The translations under genes were made by a program, and so were the position numbers. From positions 1-24,820 of the forward strand of contig NZ_CAKQVD010000027.1 in the NCBI RefSeq assembly GCF_934277605.1: DNA of 24,820 nucleotides, read 5' to 3'. Positions 14,000 to 21,454 of this stretch are shown one piece after another. Positions within the stretch are counted from its first letter, which is position 1; each line of letters opens with the position of its first letter. Below the pieces are notes generated by a model. The model ran no database searches, was not told the origin of the DNA, and saw only the letters and a list, made by a program, of their open reading frames with translations. The DNA comes from an uncultured Anaerotignum sp. (GTDB lineage: Bacteria > Bacillota > Clostridia > Lachnospirales > Anaerotignaceae).

Positions 14000-15445
14000 A
14001 TGGAAGTAAGAACAAGATTTGCCCCTTCCCCTACGGGCTATATGCATATCGGCAACCTGCGTACCGCACTTTATGAATATCTCATTGCAAAATCTCAGGG
14101 CGGGAAATTCATCCTGCGTATCGAGGATACAGACCAAGGCCGTCTGGTGGAGGGCTCCTTGGATGTCATTTACAAAACCATGAAAATGACAGGCTTAAAA
14201 TATGATGAAGGCCCCGATATCGGCGGTGCATACGGCCCCTATGTGCAGAGTGAGCGCATGGGCTTATACATGGGCTATGCAAAGGAGCTGGTGGAAAAGG
14301 GCGAGGCATATTACTGCTTCTGCACCAAGGAAAGACTGGAAAGCTTGAAGGAAGCCAATGCAGAGGGCGTTTCCTTCGCAAAATATGACCGCCATTGCTT
14401 GCAGCTTTCCACAGAGGAGGTACAGGCAAAGCTTGCCGCAGGCGAGCCGTTTGTTATCCGCCAGAAGATGCCCGATGCGGGAACAACCACCTTCCACGAT
14501 GTTGTTTACGGGGATATTACGGTTGACAATGCAGAGCTGGATGACCAGATTTTGATGAAGGCAGACGGTTTCCCGACCTATAACTTTGCGAATGTTGTGG
14601 ATGACCATTTGATGAATATTACACACGTTGTGCGTGGCAGTGAATATCTTTCCTCCACACCGAAGTATAACCTGCTGTATCAGGCGTTTGGCTGGGAGGC
14701 CCCTGTTTATGTGCATTTGCCTGCCGTTATGCGTGATGCGCACCACAAGCTTTCCAAGCGTCATGGCGATAAATCCTTTGAGGACTTGGTAAATGAGGGC
14801 TTTGTGGTAGAGGCGATTATGAACTATATCGCACTTTTGGGCTGGAGCCCTTCCGATAATACGGAAATCTTCTCCTTGAAGGAATTGGAGGAGAAATTCG
14901 ATATTGCGGGGCTGAGCAAATCCCCCTCTATCTTCGATATCAAGAAGCTGACATGGATGAACAGCGAATATCTGAAGGCGATGGATTTTGACAAATATTA
15001 TGAACTGGCAAGACCGAAGCTGGAGGAGGTACTGGCAGGCACAGGGCTGGATTTGAAAAAAATTGCGGCACTTTTGCAAAAGCGTCTGGAGACACTGAAC
15101 GATATCCCTCGTTTGGTGGATTTCTTCAAGGAGCTGCCCGATTACAGCACAGAGCTGTATACCCATAAGAAAATGAAAACCAACGATGAAATCGCACTGT
15201 CCTCCCTGCAGGCGGCGCTGCCCGTTTTGGAGAGCCTTTCCGATTGGAACGAAGCGGCAATCCATGACTGCCTGATGGCACTGGTTGGCGAGCTGGGTAT
15301 CAAAAACGGTCAGCTTTTGTGGCCTGTGAGAACAGCACTTTCCGGCGAGCAGACCTCTCCCGGCGGTGCAATGGAGCTGGCGGATATCCTCGGCAAAGAG
15401 GAATCCATCCGCAGAATCAAGAAGGGGATTGAGAAATTAAGCTGA
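14000..15445 (+). CDS. gltX: Glutamyl-tRNA synthetase
   Basis: The 481-residue protein is a class I aminoacyl-tRNA synthetase. The HIGH-type motif is in RFAPSPTGYMHIGNLRTALY (residues 5-24), the KMSKS-type motif in AHHKLSKRHGD (about 245-255), and a zinc-binding-like set in YYCFCTKERL ... YDRHC. GluRS markers RIEDTDQGR and FPTYNFANVVDDHLM are present. It charges tRNA-Glu with glutamate, and possibly tRNA-Gln for GatCAB amidation as in many Clostridia. AAGGAAG lies 6 bp before the ATG. It is a single-gene unit. Confidence 0.97.
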   Translation: MEVRTRFAPSPTGYMHIGNLRTALYEYLIAKSQGGKFILRIEDTDQGRLVEGSLDVIYKTMKMTGLKYDEGPDIGGAYGPYVQSERMGLYMGYAKELVEKGEAYYCFCTKERLESLKEANAEGVSFAKYDRHCLQLSTEEVQAKLAAGEPFVIRQKMPDAGTTTFHDVVYGDITVDNAELDDQILMKADGFPTYNFANVVDDHLMNITHVVRGSEYLSSTPKYNLLYQAFGWEAPVYVHLPAVMRDAHHKLSKRHGDKSFEDLVNEGFVVEAIMNYIALLGWSPSDNTEIFSLKELEEKFDIAGLSKSPSIFDIKKLTWMNSEYLKAMDFDKYYELARPKLEEVLAGTGLDLKKIAALLQKRLETLNDIPRLVDFFKELPDYSTELYTHKKMKTNDEIALSSLQAALPVLESLSDWNEAAIHDCLMALVGELGIKNGQLLWPVRTALSGEQTSPGGAMELADILGKEESIRRIKKGIEKLS

Positions 15446-15483
15446 TGCACCCATTTCTTTTATGTTCATAAATTATTCAAATT

Positions 15484-15601
15484 TTCTTAAAAAACTCTTT
15501 GGTTTTTATACAAATGGTATTCAAATTTGAATGATATGATAAGGGTGTCAAAAGGAACGAACCACCTTTTGAGGACATAAGTATTATACCCTTCCCCTTT
15601 T
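15484..15601 (+). ncRNA. Candidate small structured RNA with its own promoter region
   Basis: Downstream of gltX, and not before any plus-strand gene, stand a direct-repeat motif (TTCTT at 15484, CTCTT at 15495), a perfect 14-bp palindrome ATTCAAATTTGAAT (15519-15532) and a -10-like TATGAT (15535-15540). The following 60 bp fold into a hairpin: TGTC+AAAAGG (15546-15555) with CCTTTT (15565-15570) and GACA (15574-15577), 10 bp with a 3-nt bulge. AAGGGT/ACCCTT (15541, 15588) close a larger loop, and CCCCTTTTT (15594-15602) follows. No reading frame of note is present. I match it to no known RNA family. Confidence 0.35.
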
Positions 15602-15620
15602 TAAATGATAAAACGACAAA

Positions 15621-15654
15621 GCAAAAGAGCAAATCGAGAGATTTGCTCTTTTGC
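15621..15654. terminator. Strong bidirectional terminator hairpin
   Basis: A perfect 15-bp stem GCAAAAGAGCAAATC (15621-15635) with its complement at 15640-15654 and a GAGA loop. T-rich tails exist on both strands. It ends the gltX/RNA side and the convergent small membrane-protein gene. Confidence 0.85.
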
Positions 15655-15663
15655 ATTTTGCTG

Positions 15664-15834
15664 TTAGGGCATGAGATCCTCCATCATATCATCAATGGCC
15701 TCCTCCGCCTTTACAACCATGTGCTTTCCCTTTTTGGCAAGCTTTCGATAGGTGCGCTTATCCTTCATCAGATAGCCCATGCCTGCAACTGCCGCGGCAC
15801 CGCCCAAAAGCAGCCCTGTCGCAAATTTATTCAT
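15664..15834 (-). CDS. Small membrane protein, YtxH-like (56 residues)
   Basis: From ATG 15834 the minus strand codes MNKFATGLLLGGAAAVAGMG then YLMKDKRTYRKLAKKGKHM and an acidic end EEAIDDMMEDLMP. GGAGGG lies 5 bp before the ATG. There is one glycine/alanine-rich hydrophobic segment at about 5-22 followed by a basic amphipathic helix, like YtxH-type stress-associated small membrane proteins. Function unknown. The good ribosome site, stop position before a strong terminator and protein-like composition support it as real. It is divergent from the EIIC permease. Confidence 0.75.
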   Translation of the reverse strand: MNKFATGLLLGGAAAVAGMGYLMKDKRTYRKLAKKGKHMVVKAEEAIDDMMEDLMP

Positions 15835-15879
15835 GTTATCCCTCCTTCTGATTTAGTATGACCGATTTTGGAAAATTTA

Positions 15880-15934
15880 TTGCTTTTCCCCGATGGATAA
15901 CGTATAATCAAACCGATGAGCTGTCAAGACAGCT
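15880..15934 (+). promoter_or_regulatory. Promoter and palindrome before the EIIC permease gene
   Basis: TTGCTT (15880-15885), 17 bp, TATAAT (15903-15908) is a good housekeeping promoter. At +4 to +19 of the expected transcript lies AGCTGTC-AA-GACAGCT (15919-15934), a perfect 7-bp-arm palindrome that may be a repressor site or leader hairpin. Confidence 0.7.
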
Positions 15935-15970
15935 GTAAAAACAACTATGCAAAGGAAAAAGGAGAAGGAA

Positions 15971-17044
15971 ATGAGCGAGAATCAAAAAGGCTTTGCCGCT
16001 TTTCTGGCAAAAAAGGATATCGTTTTTTCGGCAAAGAGATACGGCATTGATGCCTTGGGTGCAATGGCACAGGGGCTTTTTGCATCTTTGCTGATTGGCA
16101 CAATTTTGAAAACCTTGGGGCAGCAGCTTGGCATTGCGGTGCTGGTGGAAATCGGCACATTTGCACAGGCGGTCACGGGGCCTGCGATGGCGGTTTCCAT
16201 CGGCTATGCGTTGAAGTGTCCCCCTCTGGTGCTGTTTTCGTTGATTGCCGTCGGCGGTGCGGCGAATCAGCTTGGCGGTGCGGGCGGCCCTCTGGCTGTA
16301 TTCGTGGTTACGATTTTTGCCGCAGAATTTGGGAAGCTGGTTTCCAAGGAAACAAAGGTGGATATCATTGTGACACCCTCGGTTACGATTTGCGTGGGGG
16401 TACTGCTTTCGATGTGGTGGGCGCCCTCCATCGGTGCGGCGGCAAGTGCAGTCGGCAATGCAATCAAGTGGGCAACCGAGCTGCAGCCCTTCTTCATGGG
16501 GATTTTGGTTTCTGTGATTGTCGGCATGGCATTGACCTTGCCTATCAGCAGTGCGGCGATTTGTGCGGCTCTGGGGCTGACAGGCTTGGCGGGCGGTGCG
16601 GCAGTGGCAGGCTGTTGTGCGCAGATGGTCGGCTTTGCGGTGATGAGCTTTAAGGAAAACAAATGGAGCGGACTTTTGGCGCAGGGCATTGGCACATCCA
16701 TGCTGCAAATCGGGAATATTGTGAAGAACCCCTTGATTTGGATTCCGCCGACACTGGCTTCTGCTGTCACAGGGCCGATTGCGACCTGCTTCTTCCGGAT
16801 GCAGATGAACGGGGATGCGGTTGCCTCCGGCATGGGTACCTGCGGTCTGGTTGGGCAGATTGGTGTTTACACAGGATGGCTGAATGACATTGCGGCAGGC
16901 ACAAAGGCGGGCATCACTTCTATGGATTGGCTCGGCATGGCTTTGGTTTGCTTTCTTCTGCCTGCGGTGCTGACGGTGCTGTTTGCATATCCCCTGCGGA
17001 AAAAGGGCTTGATCAAAGAGAATGATTTGAAGCTGGATTTGTAA
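15971..17044 (+). CDS. PTS_EIIC_2-type permease, PfoR-like
   Basis: The 357-residue protein is highly hydrophobic, with 8-10 membrane segments and Gly/Ala-rich loops (LFSLIAVGGAANQLGGAGGP; GIGTSMLQIGNIVKNPLIWI; MGTCGLVGQIGVYTGW). The pattern agrees with the PTS_EIIC_2 family that includes PfoR, a putative regulator of perfringolysin in Clostridium perfringens. No EIIA or EIIB domain is fused and none is encoded nearby, so sugar phosphotransfer is not certain; it may be a non-PTS transporter or sensor. AAGGAGAAGGAA directly precedes ATG 15971; an in-frame ATG at 15947 lies before this site. Single-gene unit. Confidence 0.85.
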   Translation: MSENQKGFAAFLAKKDIVFSAKRYGIDALGAMAQGLFASLLIGTILKTLGQQLGIAVLVEIGTFAQAVTGPAMAVSIGYALKCPPLVLFSLIAVGGAANQLGGAGGPLAVFVVTIFAAEFGKLVSKETKVDIIVTPSVTICVGVLLSMWWAPSIGAAASAVGNAIKWATELQPFFMGILVSVIVGMALTLPISSAAICAALGLTGLAGGAAVAGCCAQMVGFAVMSFKENKWSGLLAQGIGTSMLQIGNIVKNPLIWIPPTLASAVTGPIATCFFRMQMNGDAVASGMGTCGLVGQIGVYTGWLNDIAAGTKAGITSMDWLGMALVCFLLPAVLTVLFAYPLRKKGLIKENDLKLDL

Positions 17045-17049
17045 TAAAA

Positions 17050-17104
17050 AAGAGTGATTTTTCTTTAGAAAATCACTCTTTTTCTTTAGAAAATCACTCT
17101 TTTC
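17050..17104. terminator. Bidirectional terminator with a duplicated arm
   Basis: AAGAGTGATTTT (17050-17061) pairs with AAAATCACTCTT ending at 17080, or with an identical copy ending at 17101, because a 21-bp unit (17060-17080) is repeated in tandem (17081-17101). T-runs follow on both strands, so it serves the EIIC gene and the convergent gene at 17111. Confidence 0.85.
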
Positions 17105-17110
17105 TTCGGT

Positions 17111-17575
17111 TTACACAAATTCGACAACCCAAAAACCGATTTTCAGGTCATCCTTCCTACAAGGAAAATGCTTGATGAGGATCGCATTTTCGGTCAGGGT
17201 ATATTCATACGAATAGGTATCTCTGGCGTTATTTGTAAGACGTTCGGAGAAAACAACGGTTTTTTCCGGATTGACGGGGTGAATTGTTACAGAGGTGGAG
17301 GTAATCTCTGCCTCAATCGAGGCATACATCACATGCTGAACAGAACGGATGACGGAGCGTCCGTTTTGCAGAAGCGATGCCACTGTCTGCCCTTCGGGGA
17401 GTGTGCCGAGGGTGTCAGCAATGCCCTGCACCCCCTGTAGGGTTGCCTGTATCCCTTTTTCCGCCACTGCAAGCTGTGTATCAATGGTATCCATGTTTTC
17501 ATTGAAATCCTGAACATCATAATAATCCTCATTTGCGGGCTTGATTAAATTATAGTTTTCTGTGAAGCTACTCAT
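17111..17575 (-). CDS. Phage tail-like orphan protein
   Basis: The 154-residue protein begins MSSFTENYNLIKPANEDYYD followed by VQDFNENMDTIDTQLA, a pattern typical of the N-terminus of phage tail fibre or structural proteins in Bacillota. A helical stretch follows (about 30-65), then a beta-rich C-terminal half (SIEAEITSTSVTIHPVNPEK; SYEYTLTENAILIKHF) with no family I recognise. ATG 17575 is chosen, with AAGGAGGTG 7 bp upstream; a GTG at 17584 overlaps that site. No other phage genes are nearby, so it is a leftover or a domesticated gene. It faces away from the surface protein gene. Confidence 0.7.
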   Translation of the reverse strand: MSSFTENYNLIKPANEDYYDVQDFNENMDTIDTQLAVAEKGIQATLQGVQGIADTLGTLPEGQTVASLLQNGRSVIRSVQHVMYASIEAEITSTSVTIHPVNPEKTVVFSERLTNNARDTYSYEYTLTENAILIKHFPCRKDDLKIGFWVVEFV

Positions 17576-17712
17576 ATGTTTCACCTCCTTTCTACAAGTA
17601 GAATAGGGAGGGCGAGGTCGCAGGAGGTCTCAATCGGTAATATTTAAGGCGAAATCGGGGGGGTGTAATATTTCTGCAATATTTCAGTTATGTTACAAAA
17701 GGGGGAAACCCC

Positions 17713-17741
17713 TTGCCAAATTTTCAATCTGTTGATATGAT
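17713..17741 (+). promoter_or_regulatory. Promoter of the surface protein gene
   Basis: TTGCCA (17713-17718), 17 bp, TATGAT (17736-17741) is a good promoter and predicts a leader of about 200 nt. A GGGG-AAA-CCCC hairpin lies just before the -35 (17702-17712). A second -10-like TATAAT is at 17893-17898 without a clear -35. Confidence 0.65.
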
Positions 17742-17749
17742 AGCTATGC

Positions 17750-17937
17750 AAAGTAAAACCGAAGCAGGAATGGATGCCGAAGCGGAACGGAAGAAACGGA
17801 AGCCGAATCTCTGAATGGGTGTGGAGGAAGCGGAAGGGACGGAAGGGAAGGGACGGCGGAAAGGGCGGCGGAGGAATGAACTGCATTTCGTTGTATAATT
17901 ATGAAACGAAGAGAACATTCAAAATTTCAAAAGGAGG
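17750..17937 (+). other. Purine-rich 5' leader of the surface protein gene
   Basis: From about 17755 to 17880 the plus strand is strikingly rich in G and A, with repeated GGAAG, CGGAA and GGGACGG units and few pyrimidines, followed by a normal AT-rich stretch and the AAGGAGG ribosome site (17931-17937). An open frame through it (from 17774) is in frame with the gene but has no ribosome site and would bury the signal peptide, so I treat it as leader. Confidence 0.5.
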
Positions 17938-17947
17938 AATGAGACCC

Positions 17948-20398
17948 ATGAAGAAGTTTATTTCCATGGTATTAGCGGCAGCTATGGTTGTTTCCACAGT
18001 TCCCGCGACTGCATTTGCTCTGGATGTTAAGGGAACAACAGCTAAGGTTGTTGGCTCTCTGGATCTGTCCGAAGCAGAAGCAGCAAACGTAGAAAACGGT
18101 TTGGCGAAGGCTACTACTCCAACAGCAGTTACCCCCGACTATATCGGTGGTAGTGGCTCCAAGGTAACACCTGCACCCGAGCTGCAGTTGACCGTCAAGG
18201 ATGCGGATTACAGAGCTGAAGACGAAGCCACCGCACCCACTAAAAAATTCAAGGTAAAACTGGAAAACGCGAAGTTTGTTGACCTCTCCAAGGCGACCAC
18301 AACCAACGATGGTGACAAGATTGGCGTACAGGGTACAAAGAAAACAATCGCTGAAGCAAATGTTGCGGCAAATAAAGCAGCTGTCAGCGGCACAAAGGAA
18401 ATGGTTGCAAGCATTGTAGAGGGCAAGGATGGCACCAACGCCACTGCACCCAAAATCAAACAGATTGATGTGCTTGGCAGCGATGCGGATGAAATCGAAG
18501 TAACCGTAGAGGGTATCCTGGAAAAGGGTGACGTAATCAAGGTTGGTCTGTACACAGTTCTGACCAGAGTTGGCTCCGGCTCCAAGGCAAAGGTATCCGT
18601 TGATTCCGATGATCTGGATATCCACACAGATGACATGATCTTCGCAACTGTTCAGGACAACGGCATTAAGGCTTCTGTGAAAAAGGTTGCAGACATCACA
18701 GAAGAGGGCGTTGCAAACCTGGAAAGAGATTTGACAATCGAATCCAAGGTTGGTGACTTTGCACAGAATCAGAAGTTTGAATTGAAGCTGTCCAGCGGTT
18801 TTACATTCAATTACGTTCACAGCGGAACTAACTACACTGGTAGCGCTACAAAAGGTGAAAGAGAAGCTACTATCACAGTAAGTGCTGCAAACCTGGACAA
18901 AATCACCGTTGATGCAAAGGATATTGAAATTCTTGCTGATACAGCTAAGGTTGGCGCTGAGTGTAAGCTGACAGTTAGAGCAATTAAGGAAGATACAGTT
19001 GCCGGTTCTTTTGCTAACAACGCAGATGCAGTTGTTATCGCTAAGGTTATTGCTGACGAAATCACAGTAACTGTTGATAAGGACGAGGATGTTCCTGTCA
19101 TCTACAGTGGCGTGAACGTAAAGAACGATGGTATCACAGACGATTCCGACCACAAGGCTCTGAAGGTTACAATCAAGGAACCCACAACAGAGGTTCTGGA
19201 TGCAAAGAAGACTCTGACAATGGAGCTGCCCGAAGGCGTTTATGTAACAGATGTTACAGTAGGTAAAAAGTCCTTTGGTGCAACAGATGCTACTTTTAAA
19301 GCTGCTTACAAAAAGGGCAACTATGAAAGCTTTGAATTTGTAAGAAGAGCATTGGAAGCAACAAGTGCTGATAAAAAAGACGACCCCGGTGAACTGCAGT
19401 TCACACTGGAGCTGGTTGCTGAACCCGGCTTCACAGGCGATGTTACACTGAAGGTTGACGGCGCAGGCATGAGCAAGGCACAGGAAGTTACAATCGCTAA
19501 GTTCGTAGCTCCCTACACAGTTGAAGCTGCAAAGAATGACCTGATCATCGACTACAGAAACACAAAGGTTCCTACAAACGTAGTTGTTAAGGAAGCTGAA
19601 GACGGTCTGTGGAAGAAGAATTCTGAATTCAAACTGCAGGTAGAAAAAATCGGAGAGCTGGAAAAGGATGCTACTTACAAGGTAGATGAAAAATCCGGCA
19701 TGGAAGTTAAAACTCTGAAGAAGGACTTCGGTTTCCAGGTTGATAAGGAATCTTCCGGCAGTGCAGCAGAAGTAACAATCTCCGACATTTCCCTGTACAT
19801 GAGCAGAGAACTGCCCGCAGGTTCTTATGACCTGAAGGCAGAAGCAATGGGCAACAGTGAGTTCATGGCAACCAAACCCTATGGCGATACTAAAACCATT
19901 GAAGAAGAACACTACAACAATAAGGGTACTTATTACCACGCTGTTAAGGAAGGCTTCATCAACATTGTTACAGCAGGTAAGGACAAAGACAACACCTTCA
20001 CAACAAAGGTTGTAGTTCCCATTGGCGAAAGCAAGATGTATGCAGGCGACAAGGAAGTTGCTCTGGATGTACCCGCATACCTGTCCGCTGAAGGCTACAC
20101 AATGCTGCCCGTAAGAGCAGTTGCAACAGCACTGGGCGTTGACAACAGCAGCGTTCGTTGGGATGGCGCTACAAAGACTGTAACAATCATGTATGGTCAG
20201 AGAATCATCACAATGGTAGCAGGTCAGAAGGTTATCACAGTAAACGGTAACACAATTCCTTCCGCTACAACAGTACAGATCAAGAACGGCAGAACATTCC
20301 TGTCTCTGAGAGATCTGGGCACAGCTCTGAACGTAACAGATGTTACATGGGATGCAGCTACAAAGACAGCTACACTGAACGGCAACCAGGGTAAATAA
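17948..20398 (+). CDS. Large secreted surface protein with C-terminal stalk (Cu-amine-oxidase-N-like) domain
   Basis: The 816-residue protein has a classic signal peptide, MKKFISMVLAAAMVVSTVPA then TAFA, with cleavage near residue 25. The main body (about 30-690) is acidic, beta-rich and lysine/threonine/valine-rich with a single cysteine, as in surface-layer or wall proteins; I recognise no named domain there. The C-terminus (about 700-816) is the copper amine oxidase N-terminal/stalk domain: VPAYLSAEGYTMLPVRAVAT, ALGVDNSSVRWDGATKTVTI, NGRTFLSLRDLGTALNV and a repeat VTWDAATKTATL. Codon use is strongly biased (AAG, ACA, GTT, GCA) unlike its neighbours, a sign of very high expression. ATG 17948 is chosen with AAGGAGG 10 bp upstream. 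Single-gene unit with a strong terminator; likely a major envelope protein. Confidence 0.85.
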   Translation: MKKFISMVLAAAMVVSTVPATAFALDVKGTTAKVVGSLDLSEAEAANVENGLAKATTPTAVTPDYIGGSGSKVTPAPELQLTVKDADYRAEDEATAPTKKFKVKLENAKFVDLSKATTTNDGDKIGVQGTKKTIAEANVAANKAAVSGTKEMVASIVEGKDGTNATAPKIKQIDVLGSDADEIEVTVEGILEKGDVIKVGLYTVLTRVGSGSKAKVSVDSDDLDIHTDDMIFATVQDNGIKASVKKVADITEEGVANLERDLTIESKVGDFAQNQKFELKLSSGFTFNYVHSGTNYTGSATKGEREATITVSAANLDKITVDAKDIEILADTAKVGAECKLTVRAIKEDTVAGSFANNADAVVIAKVIADEITVTVDKDEDVPVIYSGVNVKNDGITDDSDHKALKVTIKEPTTEVLDAKKTLTMELPEGVYVTDVTVGKKSFGATDATFKAAYKKGNYESFEFVRRALEATSADKKDDPGELQFTLELVAEPGFTGDVTLKVDGAGMSKAQEVTIAKFVAPYTVEAAKNDLIIDYRNTKVPTNVVVKEAEDGLWKKNSEFKLQVEKIGELEKDATYKVDEKSGMEVKTLKKDFGFQVDKESSGSAAEVTISDISLYMSRELPAGSYDLKAEAMGNSEFMATKPYGDTKTIEEEHYNNKGTYYHAVKEGFINIVTAGKDKDNTFTTKVVVPIGESKMYAGDKEVALDVPAYLSAEGYTMLPVRAVATALGVDNSSVRWDGATKTVTIMYGQRIITMVAGQKVITVNGNTIPSATTVQIKNGRTFLSLRDLGTALNVTDVTWDAATKTATLNGNQGK

Positions 20399-20453
20399 TC
20401 CCGACCCGTTTCGTGTGAACTGAATGAGTAGAGCTATTCTATCAGAAATTCAG

Positions 20454-20485
20454 AAGGACACCTCGTTAAGAGGTGTCCTTTTTTT
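20454..20485 (+). terminator. Strong terminator of the surface protein gene
   Basis: A perfect 11-bp stem AAGGACACCTC (20454-20464) / GAGGTGTCCTT (20470-20480) is followed by a T-run to 20485. Confidence 0.92.
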
Positions 20486-20500
20486 GTGCATATTTGCAAT

Positions 20501-20529
20501 AAAAAAAGACCTGCGTGACGCAGGCCTTT
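20501..20529 (-). terminator. Terminator of mecA
   Basis: On the minus strand GCCTGCG-TCA-CGCAGG is followed by TCTTTTTTT, just past the mecA stop. Confidence 0.85.
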
Positions 20530-20534
20530 TGTGT

Positions 20535-21161
20535 TTACCCAAAGGTTTTTGCCAATGCTTTGACTGCTTGCTCCGCAATCAGCGTTTCCCCATGCTCCAG
20601 CAAATAATATTTTGCCAAGGGCGTGGAGATGTGCTTTTGGCCGTATTCCCTTAAAATTTGTTCTAAAGCTTCTGTGGATTCCTCGGCGGTGTATGTATCC
20701 CCTTGCAGAACAAGGAAATACTTATTTTCGTTCTTATAAACGGCACTTTCGCCCTTGAACGCATCTGCAAGGCGCACGCTCACGCCGATGACAGCATCGA
20801 GCGTGGGGAAGGAATAAACGAGGATATCCGCGTTTTTCTCCTCCTTTTGTGCCATGGAATCCAGAGGTTTTTTCTTCCAACGGCGCAAATCCGGCACGGC
20901 TGCCTTTTTCTCCTTATTGCTTACCCTTGTGACGATAATCATAATACCATCACTGCCGGAGGGGGCAGCCTCCACCATCAGCGGTGTGTTTTCCGAAATG
21001 AAATCCTCCTCATCCAACGCCTGCTCCATGATATCATGAAAGAGCTTTTGGGTTTTTTCGGAGGGGGTTATCAAATCCTCCAATTTGATTTTTCTTTCTG
21101 CCAAATCATCCTTCGTTAAGGTTAATTTCAGTTGGTTTTCACTAATCCGTTCTATTTTCAT
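20535..21161 (-). CDS. mecA: MecA-type adaptor protein for ClpC/ClpP
   Basis: The 208-residue protein opens with MKIERISENQLKLTLTKDDL, close to the MecA N-terminal domain, which binds substrates. An acidic helix LFHDIMEQALDEEDF follows. The C-terminal domain (about 115-208: FPTLDAVIGVSVRLADAF, SAVYKNENKYFLVLQ, ALEQILREYGQK) is the part that docks to ClpC in the Bacillus family. MecA delivers proteins such as ComK to ClpCP in Bacillus; the target in this organism is unknown. GGGAGTG lies 5 bp before the ATG. Single-gene unit. Confidence 0.85.
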   Translation of the reverse strand: MKIERISENQLKLTLTKDDLAERKIKLEDLITPSEKTQKLFHDIMEQALDEEDFISENTPLMVEAAPSGSDGIMIIVTRVSNKEKKAAVPDLRRWKKKPLDSMAQKEEKNADILVYSFPTLDAVIGVSVRLADAFKGESAVYKNENKYFLVLQGDTYTAEESTEALEQILREYGQKHISTPLAKYYLLEHGETLIAEQAVKALAKTFG

Positions 21162-21348
21162 GCAATCACTCCCTTTTGCCCCTTGGGGCGTGCTGAGAAA
21201 AACGGCCTTATTGCGTTAAAAGCCTTTGGATTTATACAATAGTATATGCAATTCGCGGCAGGATGTAAAGAGGAGAACGCCGCCAAAGTTTTGAATTTTT
21301 TGTGAACGGGCGGTTTTCTTACAAATTCTTGAATTTTTGGCGCATTGG

Positions 21349-21377
21349 TTGACACTTTGGAAATAAAACTGTAAAAT
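21349..21377 (+). promoter_or_regulatory. Promoter of the LysM protein (and probably rho)
   Basis: TTGACA (21349-21354), 17 bp, TAAAAT (21372-21377) is a near-consensus promoter, with a start near 21384. TTCTT at 21316 and 21326 upstream resembles the repeats before gltX, but the period is 10 bp. The rest of the 21162-21454 gap has no gene. Confidence 0.8.
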
Positions 21378-21454
21378 ATATAAGATAACATGCGATTATT
21401 GTGTGAAAATGGTATATTTTCAAAAAAGGATATATTTTTTTTGGAGGGAATCAA

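Noticed and set aside
14264..15265. A 333-codon open frame on the minus strand
   Set aside because: It is antisense to gltX, which is certain.
15908..16708. A 266-codon open frame on the minus strand
   Set aside because: It is antisense to the EIIC permease gene; Arg/Cys/His-rich text with no motif.
17774..17947. An N-terminal extension of the surface protein
   Set aside because: It lacks a ribosome site, would put 58 basic/Gly-rich residues before a clear signal peptide, and the AAGGAGG at 17931 fits the ATG at 17948.
17972..19939. A 655-codon open frame on the minus strand
   Set aside because: It is antisense to the surface protein gene. Its high Cys, Phe and Ser content follows from the biased codons of that gene, and no ribosome site or domain is seen.
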